Below the pieces are notes generated by a model, which did not search any database, was not told where the DNA came from, and saw only the letters and a program-made list of their open reading frames with translations. Both the position numbers and the translations under genes were made by a program. A DNA stretch of 64,000 nt, from the NCBI RefSeq assembly GCF_023498005.1, contig NZ_CP097289.1, positions 558,001-622,000 on the forward strand, written 5' to 3'. Positions within the stretch are counted from its first letter, which is position 1. Every line of letters starts with the position of its first letter. This document shows, piece by piece, positions 8,204-15,556 of the stretch. This DNA comes from Streptomyces durmitorensis. GTDB lineage: Bacteria; Actinomycetota; Actinomycetes; Streptomycetales; Streptomycetaceae.

Positions 8204-9597
8204 TCCTTGACTCCTTTGCTCATGGTGCGGGTGACCAGCAGGGACAGGGCTGTGATGGCGCCGGCTACGACGAAGCCGGTGACGAAGGCCGATTCGGCCG
8301 GGACATCCGACCCTGAAGGGGTCCCGGCGGTGAGGATCGCTCCACTGACCTGCACACCGACGGCGAAGCCGATCACGCGAGTCACCAGGACCAGGCTGGT
8401 GGCGATGCCGGTGTCGCTCTGACCGACGGATGTGGCGGTCCTTGTCACCATCGCCGTGACGCACAGGCCGTTGGCGAGCGCGACCATCATCTTGCCGACG
8501 ACGAGGTGCCAGACCTGGGAGTGAACTGCTGCCAGGGCGATCAGGGCGGTGGCCATGATGACGATCCCGGCGGTGACCACGGCACGCGAGCCGAAGCGCC
8601 GCGCCCAGATCCCGCTGATCGGCCCGGCCAGCGACGCGGCCACGGCGCCGGGCAGCAGGAAGAACCCGATCTCGGTGGCGCTGGCCCCGAAGCCGTAGGC
8701 GTCCTCGGACAACTCGAACAACTGCGGGACGAGATAGACCGCCCCCGAGGTACCGACGCAGATCATGAACGTCAGCACGCACGACTTCCACACCGCGGGC
8801 CGTGCCAGCATGCGCAGATCGACCATCGGCGAGGCCACGCGGCGCTCGACGGCCGTCCATCCGGTCGCGAAGGCGGCCAGCACCACGACGAGGGCGCCGA
8901 GCACGAGTGGCTGCGAGCCGATGTCGGGTGCAAGGGCGAGCGCGAGCATGAGCGTGACCAGGGTGCCGCTCAGGAGAACCAGGCCCGGCCAGTCGAATCC
9001 GGCCTCGTCCGACCGGCCCGGCGGATCGAGCGGCATCAGCCGGTTCACCAGCAGCGTGGCCCCGATGACCGCGAGCGTCGGCAGCGCGAACATCCAGTGC
9101 CGGGAGAGCCCTTCCGCCACGGGACCGGCCGACAGCGTTCCCGCCATCCCGCCCCCCACGAACAGCCCGCTGACCACCCCGATGGCCACCTTCGCCTCTC
9201 CTGCGGGGAGGTGTTTGCGCACCAGAATGAACGACAGGGGAAGCGCGCCCACCATCGCACCCTGCAGCACCTGGCCGAGCAGCAGCACGGGCAGGTTCGG
9301 CGCCAGGGCGGACACCAGGCCACCGGCCGAGACCACCGCCATCAGCCGTATCAGGACTCGTTTTCCGCCGTAGCGGTCGCCGAACTTGCCCGCGACCGGC
9401 GTGATGAGCGCGCCGGTGATGAGCAGCACGACGCTGAGTAACGCCCCTTCGGCCCGGCTCATGCCCAGTTCGCGTTGCAGGAGCGGGAGGGTCGGCGTCA
9501 CCACCGACTCCAGGGCCCCGGTGGCGACCGCCAGCATGCCGAGGGCCCAGACAGTGGCTTTCCCGATGCGGACCGGGGGAGCCAGCGTTGCAGTCAT
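8200..9597 (-). CDS. MFS drug-efflux transporter
   Basis: A 465-residue major facilitator with about 14 hydrophobic segments (DHA2-like). The cytoplasmic-loop motif AGKFGDRYGGKRVLI follows TM2, and LGQVLQGAMVGALPL lies in the TM4 region. It probably extrudes a drug or metabolite with proton exchange. ATG 9597 has AAAGGA ahead of it. The frame is open further upstream, but that part has no hydrophobic or family-like content. First gene of a two-gene operon with the FAD monooxygenase, divergent from tetR, with 195 bases and a palindromic operator between. Confidence 0.9.
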   Translation of the reverse strand: MTATLAPPVRIGKATVWALGMLAVATGALESVVTPTLPLLQRELGMSRAEGALLSVVLLITGALITPVAGKFGDRYGGKRVLIRLMAVVSAGGLVSALAPNLPVLLLGQVLQGAMVGALPLSFILVRKHLPAGEAKVAIGVVSGLFVGGGMAGTLSAGPVAEGLSRHWMFALPTLAVIGATLLVNRLMPLDPPGRSDEAGFDWPGLVLLSGTLVTLMLALALAPDIGSQPLVLGALVVVLAAFATGWTAVERRVASPMVDLRMLARPAVWKSCVLTFMICVGTSGAVYLVPQLFELSEDAYGFGASATEIGFFLLPGAVAASLAGPISGIWARRFGSRAVVTAGIVIMATALIALAAVHSQVWHLVVGKMMVALANGLCVTAMVTRTATSVGQSDTGIATSLVLVTRVIGFAVGVQVSGAILTAGTPSGSDVPAESAFVTGFVVAGAITALSLLVTRTMSKGVKE

Positions 9598-9756
9598 GGA
9601 CGTCCTTTCCGTCGTCGCCGGGCGAGTCCTTCGTGGACAGGTCCGTGGTCGTCCGGCGGGGTGAACTCGGTGAAGCGGCAACCGAGATGACGTCTGCACA
9701 GCTCCGTCCGGAGGAGCGGGTGCATGGGGACGGCACGCCATGAACCAGAGATTACA

Positions 9757-9774
9757 CTACACCGTACAGTGTAG
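9757..9774. promoter_or_regulatory. Palindromic TetR operator in divergent promoter region
   Basis: An 18-bp sequence, CTACACCGTACAGTGTAG, is a near-perfect inverted repeat (two symmetric mismatches) of the TACACnGTACnGTGTA class bound by many TetR regulators. It lies between the MFS gene and tetR, close to a -10-like TAAGAT at 9781-9786 for tetR and a TAATCT on the other strand, so one bound dimer could repress both directions. Confidence 0.75.
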
Positions 9775-9792
9775 GACGGTTAAGATGTGGCC

Positions 9793-10440
9793 ATGCCGAC
9801 CACGAAGACACCGACCACGAAGACACTGCGCGAGGGGTCCGCGCAAAAGCGGGCCGCCATCCTCTCGGCGGCCCGGGAACTGTTCCTCGCCGACGGCTTC
9901 GACCGGTCCAGCGTCGACGCGGTCGCCGCCCGGGCGGAGGTGTCCAAGCGGACGGTCTACGACTACTTCGGCGACAAGCAGACGCTGCTGCAAGCGGTCG
10001 TCGACGGTGTCGGCCAGTCACTGATCACCACGATCCGGCGCACCCTCGACGACACCCTCAGCGACCTCACCGAAGCCGCCGAACTCGAGGACGCCCTGGT
10101 CACGTTCTCGATGCGCATCGCGACCGACATGCTCGGCTCGGCGGAGTACGCAACGCTGCAGCGACTGGTCCTTGCGGAGTCCGGCCACCTGCCGCACCGG
10201 GGCTACAACTCCATGGCCGACACTCCCGACGAGGCGATCGCCGAGCGGTTCGCCGCCCTGGGCGCCGCAGGGCTGCTCGACGTACCCGACCCTCGACTCG
10301 CGGCCGACCAGTTCATCGCGCTGGCCTTCGGCGTCGCGCTGGACAGGCTCGGTTCCGCGAACGCGGCGGAGGACACCCGTGTTCAGCCACTCGTCGTCGA
10401 GGGAGTGCGGACTTTCCTCCGGGCATACCGGACCAATTAG
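9793..10440 (+). CDS. TetR/AcrR family transcriptional regulator
   Basis: A 215-residue regulator. The N-terminal HTH is AARELFLADGFDRSSVDAVA, then EVSKRTVYDYFGDKQTLLQAV. A helical ligand domain of ordinary length follows. ATG 9793 is preferred to GTG 9787 because a TAAGAT -10 hexamer ends seven bases before it and no ribosome site is present, so the transcript may start at the A of ATG (leaderless). It is divergent from the MFS/monooxygenase operon and very likely represses both itself and that operon through the palindrome at 9757-9774. Confidence 0.9.
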   Translation: MPTTKTPTTKTLREGSAQKRAAILSAARELFLADGFDRSSVDAVAARAEVSKRTVYDYFGDKQTLLQAVVDGVGQSLITTIRRTLDDTLSDLTEAAELEDALVTFSMRIATDMLGSAEYATLQRLVLAESGHLPHRGYNSMADTPDEAIAERFAALGAAGLLDVPDPRLAADQFIALAFGVALDRLGSANAAEDTRVQPLVVEGVRTFLRAYRTN

Positions 10441-10834
10441 GGACGAGCAGTACGTAAGAACAGTGCGCCGTCAGCCGGATCGGCGACGGCGGACAGAGCG
10501 CGGACGGCGCAGCCAAGTCGTCGCGACTGCAAGCGCGTGCGAACGGAATGGCCGCGCGGACTCCACATGATCTCCACATGAACCTTGCCCAACGGTTGAG
10601 AGTTCGACCAACTCCCAGTTCAGGGGCGTTTATTACTCAATCTTTGGCAGATTTTTGCTCTGTCATCAGAGGTTAATGCGATGGCAAAGTGAGAGTCACA
10701 GCCGAAGTACAGGCTGTCTCCCGGGGCGACGTGGAACCCGCTGTCACTCAGCGGCCCGCGCCGCCTCACTGTCACCATCGACCCGACCACACCGCGTCCC
10801 GGCTCCGCCGCAGCGACGCAGGAGGCAGGCCATC
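10441..10834. other. Intergenic region with low-GC stretch upstream of carbonic anhydrase
   Basis: 394 bases without a supported gene. An imperfect hairpin near 10468-10494 (CGCCGTC...GACGGCG) could end the tetR transcript. About 10585-10720 is unusually AT-rich for this genome (runs of T and A around 10630-10660) and probably holds the promoter for the carbonic anhydrase gene. No clear -35/-10 pair was assigned. Confidence 0.5.
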
Positions 10835-11476
10835 ATGAAGTCCCTGATCGACAACGCCCGTTCCTTCGCCGCGACACACGTCGCGGCCCCTCAAAACGCC
10901 GCGGCCTTCCAGGCCCTGGGGGCCGGGCAATCGCCCGAAGCCCTGTTCGTCACGTGCTCCGACTCGCGCGTCGTACCGGCCCTGATCACCGGAGCACGCC
11001 CCGGCGAACTCTTCGAACTCCGTACGGCGGGCAACGTCGTACCGCCCTACCCCTCCGGCAACGAAGCCGGCCGGGAAGCCCGCCCCGGGAGCGAGGCGGC
11101 CACCATCGAGTACGCGGTGTGCGTGCTCGGAGTCCGCGACATCGTCGTCTGCGGACACTCGCACTGCGGCGCGGTGGGCGCCCTGGTGCGGGGCGAAGAC
11201 CTGTCGGCCGTACCGGCCGTGCGCGACTGGCTGGACCACTCCGTCGCCCCGGACGCCGCCGTGCGCTCTCTCGTCCCGGCCTCCGCCGACGTGGCCGAGG
11301 CCGTGCAGACACACGTGCTCGCGCAGGTGGAGAGGTTGCGCGCGTACCCATGCGTGAGAGAGCGGATCGAGGACGGCTCGCTCACCCTGCACGCCTGGTA
11401 CTACGAGGTGCACACCGGCACCATCACCGCCCATCGCCCGTCGCCCGACGACCGGCCGGCGTTCGGTCCGCTGTGA
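10835..11476 (+). CDS. Beta-class carbonic anhydrase
   Basis: Interconverts CO2 and bicarbonate. 213 residues. The zinc-binding signature is complete: C41-S-D43-S-R and C106-G-H108-S-H-C111-G, so Cys41, His108 and Cys111 bind zinc and Asp43-Arg45 form the catalytic dyad. ATG 10835 has GGAGG eight to nine bases upstream. The open frame runs further upstream, but without family content. The SulP transporter starts 54 bases downstream on the same strand, implying a two-gene bicarbonate unit. Confidence 0.93.
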   Translation: MKSLIDNARSFAATHVAAPQNAAAFQALGAGQSPEALFVTCSDSRVVPALITGARPGELFELRTAGNVVPPYPSGNEAGREARPGSEAATIEYAVCVLGVRDIVVCGHSHCGAVGALVRGEDLSAVPAVRDWLDHSVAPDAAVRSLVPASADVAEAVQTHVLAQVERLRAYPCVRERIEDGSLTLHAWYYEVHTGTITAHRPSPDDRPAFGPL

Positions 11477-11530
11477 GAGCCGCCGCGCCCCACCGACCGG
11501 ACCGCTCCCACGACAGGACCCCCCACCCTC

Positions 11531-13099
11531 ATGTCCTCCTTCCTCTCCTCCCTCCGCTCCCCCTTCCGCCCACTGCGTGAACCGGGCGTCCTGCGCCAGG
11601 ACTTCCTCGCCTCGCTCGTCGTCTTCCTGGTCGCCCTGCCGCTGTGCGTCGGCGTGGCCGTCGCCTCGGGTGTGCCCGCCGAACTGGGCCTGGTCACCGG
11701 CATCGTCGGCGGTCTGGTCGTCGGTTTCCTGCCGGGCAGCGCCCTCCAGGTGAGCGGGCCCGCCGCCGGACTCACCGTGCTCGTCTTCGAGGCGGTACAG
11801 GAGTTCGGGCTCGGCATGCTCGGCGCCATCGTGCTGCTCACCGGCGCCCTCCAGATCATCCTGGGCCTGCTGCGCTGCGGCCGCTGGTTCCGCGCCATCT
11901 CCGTGTCCGTCGTGCAGGGCATGCTCGCGGGCATCGGACTCGTCCTGATCCTCGGCCAGCTGTACACCATGGCCGGGGCCGAGCAGCCACGCTCCGGGCT
12001 CGACAAGATAGCCGGGCTTCCCGGGCTGCTCGCCGACGTGCTGGGTGACACCGCCTCACTGACCGCCGCTGCCCTGGGTCTTGGCACCATCGCCGTGCTC
12101 GTGCTGTGGCCGAAGCTGCCCGCGGCCGTGCGCGTGGTGCCCGCCCCGCTGGCCGCCGTCGCGCTGGCCACCGCGGTCTCCGCCGGGCTGAGCCTGGACG
12201 TGGCCAACGTGACGGTGCGCGGCCTGGTCGACGCCATCCAGCCGCCGGGCTTCGGCGACCTCGCCGCTCTGGGCAGCGTGGCCGTACTCGGCACGGTCCT
12301 GGCCTTCACCCTCATCGCCTCGGCCGAATCACTGTTCAGCGCGGCCGCGGTGGACCGCATGCACGACGGTCCGCGCACGCAGTACGACAAGGAGCTGGTC
12401 GCCCAGGGCATCGGCAACACGGTGTGCGGTGTGCTGGGCGCTCTGCCCATGACCGCGGTCATCGTGCGCAGCTCGGCCAACGTCGCGGCCGGCGCGCGTA
12501 CGCCGCTCTCCCGTGTCCTGCACGGCGCGTGGCTGCTGCTGTTCGCCGTGCTGCTTCCGGCCGCGCTCGGCATCATCCCGCTGGCGGCGCTCGCCGGTGT
12601 CCTGGTCCACGCGGGCTGCAAGCTGATCCCCGTCAAGGAAATCGTGCCGCTCGCCCGCGCCCACCGGGGCGAGGCCCTGGTCCTGGCCACCACCGCGATC
12701 GCCATCGTGGTGACCAACATGTTCGAGGGCGTCGTGCTCGGCCTGGTGCTCGCGGTGGTCAAGTCCGCCTGGGACACCTCCCATGTCCACCTGGACGTAC
12801 GGGAGTTGACCGGCGGCCGCATGGTGGTCACCCTCACCGGCAACGCCACGTTCCTTCGGCTGCCGCGCATCCTGGAGACCCTGGAGGCCCTGCCCAAGGA
12901 CCGGCCCATCGAGCTGGACCTGACCGCGGTGCGCCATCTGGACCACGCCTGCCGTACGACGCTGGAGAACTGGGCCCTGCGGCACAACGACAGCGACACG
13001 GAAGCCGTGCGGATGAAGACGTCCCCGATGGCCGCTTCCAGTTCCGGTTCCGGTTCCGGCACCGAGAGTTCCACCGCGCAGGCTCCTGCACGGCACTGA
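11531..13099 (+). CDS. SulP family anion transporter with C-terminal STAS domain
   Basis: A 522-residue membrane protein with about 10-12 hydrophobic segments (residues 25-420), a SulP motif region near residues 55-80 (FLPGSALQVSGPAAGLTVLV), and a short STAS-like cytosolic tail (about 425-500: MVVTLTGNATFLRLPRIL, then IELDLTAVRHLDHACRTTL). The pairing with carbonic anhydrase suggests bicarbonate uptake rather than sulfate. A Ser/Gly-rich tail ends the protein. Sulfate or another anion cannot be excluded from sequence alone. Confidence 0.9.
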   Translation: MSSFLSSLRSPFRPLREPGVLRQDFLASLVVFLVALPLCVGVAVASGVPAELGLVTGIVGGLVVGFLPGSALQVSGPAAGLTVLVFEAVQEFGLGMLGAIVLLTGALQIILGLLRCGRWFRAISVSVVQGMLAGIGLVLILGQLYTMAGAEQPRSGLDKIAGLPGLLADVLGDTASLTAAALGLGTIAVLVLWPKLPAAVRVVPAPLAAVALATAVSAGLSLDVANVTVRGLVDAIQPPGFGDLAALGSVAVLGTVLAFTLIASAESLFSAAAVDRMHDGPRTQYDKELVAQGIGNTVCGVLGALPMTAVIVRSSANVAAGARTPLSRVLHGAWLLLFAVLLPAALGIIPLAALAGVLVHAGCKLIPVKEIVPLARAHRGEALVLATTAIAIVVTNMFEGVVLGLVLAVVKSAWDTSHVHLDVRELTGGRMVVTLTGNATFLRLPRILETLEALPKDRPIELDLTAVRHLDHACRTTLENWALRHNDSDTEAVRMKTSPMAASSSGSGSGTESSTAQAPARH

Positions 13100-13122
13100 A
13101 GCCGGGCGTCCCCCTCTGATCG

Positions 13123-13152
13123 CCGTCTGCCGCCCGCCCCGGCGGCAGACGG
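13123..13152 (+). terminator. Terminator after SulP gene
   Basis: CCGTCTGCCGCC (13123-13134) pairs perfectly with GGCGGCAGACGG (13141-13152) across a 6-base loop, 24 bases after the SulP stop. Probable factor-independent terminator without a U-tract. It separates the bicarbonate unit from the peptide cluster. Confidence 0.7.
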
Positions 13153-13262
13153 TGCGCGGCCCGCGATGGGCCCCCTTGGCATGCCCGCGTGACCGCGGGC
13201 GCACCTGGATGCGGGCAACAACCGGGCTTCGGCATGCGGTTCAGCCATCCAGTCCACTCCCA

Positions 13263-13292
13263 TTGACTTTCCCTTGACCATCTCTTTACCTT
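13263..13292 (+). promoter_or_regulatory. Candidate promoter of the GCIS-repeat peptide operon
   Basis: TTGACT at 13263-13268 and TACCTT at 13287-13292 are spaced by 18 bases, near the vegetative consensus, in a locally AT-rich patch. A second TTGACC at 13274 is close by. Predicted start is near 13299, giving a leader of about 74 bases that contains a GATGGG/CCCATC inverted repeat. Confidence 0.45.
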
Positions 13293-13372
13293 CAAGGGGA
13301 TGGGACGAAAGCCAATAAGCCCATCGATCCGGCAGTTATTGCTCAATACCAATCATCAATGGAGGTTTCACC

Positions 13373-13540
13373 ATGGAGCAGCTCATCAAGCGCATGACCG
13401 AGGAGTCCGTGTGGCAGAAGTGGGTCGCCACCAACTCGGCCCAGCCGGGCTCCGGGCAGGGCTCGAAGGACGGCTGCATCAGCTCGGCGCCCAAGAGCGG
13501 CTGCATCAGCGCCACCGGCAAGACCGGCTGTATCTCCTGA
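13373..13540 (+). CDS. Candidate RiPP precursor peptide with triple K-x-G-C-I-S repeat (55 aa)
   Basis: A 55-residue peptide with a strong GGAGG site seven bases before its ATG. Residues 1-22 (MEQLIKRMTEESVWQKWVAT...) look like an amphipathic leader. Residues 23-30 are a Gly/Ser/Gln linker. Residues 32-55 are a tandem 9-residue repeat: KDGCISSAP, KSGCISATG, KTGCIS, ending exactly at the stop. Each unit offers one Lys, one Cys and one or more Ser. The leader/linker/multi-core layout, the hairpin right after the stop and the adenylating enzyme, DUF1399-like protein and exporter that follow argue for a ribosomally made, modified peptide. I do not recognise the family. A small metal-binding or structural peptide is the main alternative. 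Confidence 0.75.
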   Translation: MEQLIKRMTEESVWQKWVATNSAQPGSGQGSKDGCISSAPKSGCISATGKTGCIS

Positions 13541-13553
13541 GCCGCTGATGCCG

Positions 13554-13590
13554 CGGGGCCGCCGCCGCACCCTTCGCGGCGGCGGCCCCG
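13554..13590 (+). terminator. 15-bp perfect hairpin between precursor and ligase genes
   Basis: CGGGGCCGCCGCCGC (13554-13568) and GCGGCGGCGGCCCCG (13576-13590) form a perfect 15-bp GC-only stem with a 7-base loop, starting 14 bases after the peptide stop. The likely role is a partial terminator or RNA-stabilising stem that gives far more peptide mRNA than enzyme mRNA, as is usual behind RiPP precursor genes. Confidence 0.8.
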
Positions 13591-13628
13591 ACCCCGCTCC
13601 CCCACCCCCCGCCTGCACCGGAGCCGCC

Positions 13629-14857
13629 TTGAACCGCCTGCCGAGCGCCGACGTCCTGGACCGCGTACGCGACATCCCCCTCTACCGCGCCTCAGCCGAG
13701 CGCGGCGAGTTCCCGGTCCTGGAGAAGCCGGACATCGCCCGGGGCTTCCCCGACAACTGGATGACACCCGAGCTGGCCAGGGCTCTGGAGACGGGCGAGG
13801 CCGAGTTCGTGCTCTCGACCGGGACCAACCACGCCCGCATGCAGATCATCCGGCCGCCGTACTTCCTGCTCCGCTCCTACTACCGCCTGTGGAGCGAACA
13901 CCCCGACCTCGGCGCCGCCTGGCACGCAGGGGCCAAGCGCATCTCCCTGACCACCGTCCTCGCCACCGAACACGTCGCGCGCGTCAACGCCGCCAAGCCG
14001 GGCGCGACTCCGGGCGAACGATGGCTCGACGACCGCACCCTGTACCTCAACCGGCAGTTGGACCCGGCCGGTTGGGATCGTCCGGAGGTCGAGCGGATGC
14101 TCGCCGAGATCCGTGAGGTCGCCGCCGCGCACCCCGACGGCACGTATCTCCTGGACTGCTCCGGATATCACCTGGCGCATCTCGTCCGCAGAGTCACCGA
14201 GTGGGACCTGTGGGACGGTTTTCCGCGACCGGCCGGCATCGTGCATGCCTACGAATACACGCCGTTGAACGTCCGCGCCTACCTGCGCGCCCACTTCGAC
14301 TGCCCCGTGGTCGACCTCTTCGGCAGCACGGAACTGGGTTACCTCTTCTACAGCGACGCCGAAGGCCGCTATCAGCCCTATCTGCACGACATGAGCGTGG
14401 AGTTGATCCCGGTGGAACCGGGCAGCGGCATCCACAGCCTCATCGTCACCAGCATCCGCAATCCCTACATGCCGCTCGTGCGCTACCGGTCCGGCGACTG
14501 CGTCCGCACCCGCGACGGCAGCACGGACCCGAAGGAGATCGTCTCCTTCTGCGGCCGCGAGAAGGAACTGCTGCCCACACCCGGCGGCGGCCCGTCGCCC
14601 AGGCCGACCTGGATGCCCGCATCGCCGCCGTCTGTCCCCGCGTCTTCCTGCACCAGCTGCGGCTGACCGGCAAGGACCAGTGCCTGCTGTGGTGCACGAC
14701 CTTCGACGACGTGCCGCTGACGCCCGCCGAGGAGAGCGAGCTCGCGGCATCCGTCGGCGTCCTGACGGGCCGCTCCTGCCGCGTCGAGCACCGCGCACAC
14801 GTACCGATCGGACGCTCGGGCAAGTACGCCTGGCTGTCCACGCCCGACCCTTCCTGA
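13629..14857 (+). CDS. Adenylate-forming enzyme, PaaK/CapK-like (carries a frameshift)
   Basis: About 409 residues of an ANL-type adenylating enzyme. Visible motifs are LSTGTNHARMQIIRP (phosphate loop), FGSTELGYLFYS, VRYRSGDCV, GREKELL and a C-terminal IGRSGKYAW with the expected lysine. Such enzymes activate a carboxylate as acyl-AMP and pass it to CoA, a carrier or an amine/thiol. The start is TTG 13629, with GGAG five bases ahead. Near 14588-14596 the frame breaks: the first frame ends at 14666, while the family sequence (ADLDARIAAVCPRVFLHQLR...) continues in the -1 frame to 14857. One missing base explains this. It may be a sequencing error, a real mutation or recoding. No classic slippery site is seen. 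Confidence 0.8.
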
Positions 14858-14998
14858 CTCCCTCCCGACCACCAACTGCCCGACTCCCGCCCGCAGCAAC
14901 GCCGCCGTAGCACCGACTCCCTGGCGTACGCGGCCCGTTGCCCCGCCCAGGCGCAGCCGGTCGCCCCGCCGCTGCGCCTCTGCCGACAGGACGACGCC

Positions 14999-15556
14999 AT
15001 GCACACAACCGCCGCCCCCGCTTCCTCCGAGGCCAGCGCGGAAACAGCCCCCACCGCCCACGAACTGCTCGGCAGCGCTCTGCACGACGAGGTGGTGGCC
15101 CATTTCGCGGCGAAGCCCGGCGCTCCGGCCGCCTCCGTCGTCACCCACCAGGTCCGCGAGTGCCTGCGCTATCTCTACCTGGTCTCGCGCCACCCCGACC
15201 GGCTCGGTGGCCTCTTCCTCCCCGTCGAGCAGGACATCGACGAGATCTGGCACTACCTCATCCTGCAGACCCGCGAGTACCGCGACCTGTGCGAACAACG
15301 GCTGCCCGGCGGCCACTTCATCCACCACCGCAGCATCTCGTACGACGCCTACCAAGCAGCCCCGGGGCGCGAGACGGCCGCCGAGGAGGCCCTGCGGTGG
15401 ATTCCCCTCTACACCGCCGCGTTCGGACCGTTCGACGAGGACGCCCTGCCGCACTGGACGGTCGTACGGTTCCTGCACGACGTGCTGGACCTGTCCCTCG
15501 CTCAGATCGCCGACATCGCCGTCGACGGGAAGGCTCCGGTGCGGGGAACGGCATGA
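14999..15556 (+). CDS. DUF1399/glycine-rich-domain-like protein of the peptide cluster
   Basis: A 185-residue soluble protein. The core DEIWHYLILQTREYRDLCEQ, followed by GGHFIHHRSISYDAY, has the (V/D)D-x-x-WH, Y-x-x-x-C and (I/D)HH pattern I associate with DUF1399/GRDP-type proteins, and a later part reads FDEDALPHWTVVRFLHD. The conserved His, Trp and Cys residues suggest a metal or ligand site, but no reaction is established. ATG 14999 has AGGA nine bases upstream. The stop overlaps the ATG of the MFS gene (ATGA), tying it to that exporter. Possibly a tailoring or binding protein for the repeat peptide. Confidence 0.7.
   Translation: MHTTAAPASSEASAETAPTAHELLGSALHDEVVAHFAAKPGAPAASVVTHQVRECLRYLYLVSRHPDRLGGLFLPVEQDIDEIWHYLILQTREYRDLCEQRLPGGHFIHHRSISYDAYQAAPGRETAAEEALRWIPLYTAAFGPFDEDALPHWTVVRFLHDVLDLSLAQIADIAVDGKAPVRGTA

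Noticed and set aside
13523..13540. Terminal T-G-C-I-S of the repeat peptide as a prenylation CaaX box
   Set aside because: Cys is third, not fourth, from the end, and the same GCIS occurs twice internally, so it is a repeat unit rather than a C-terminal tag.
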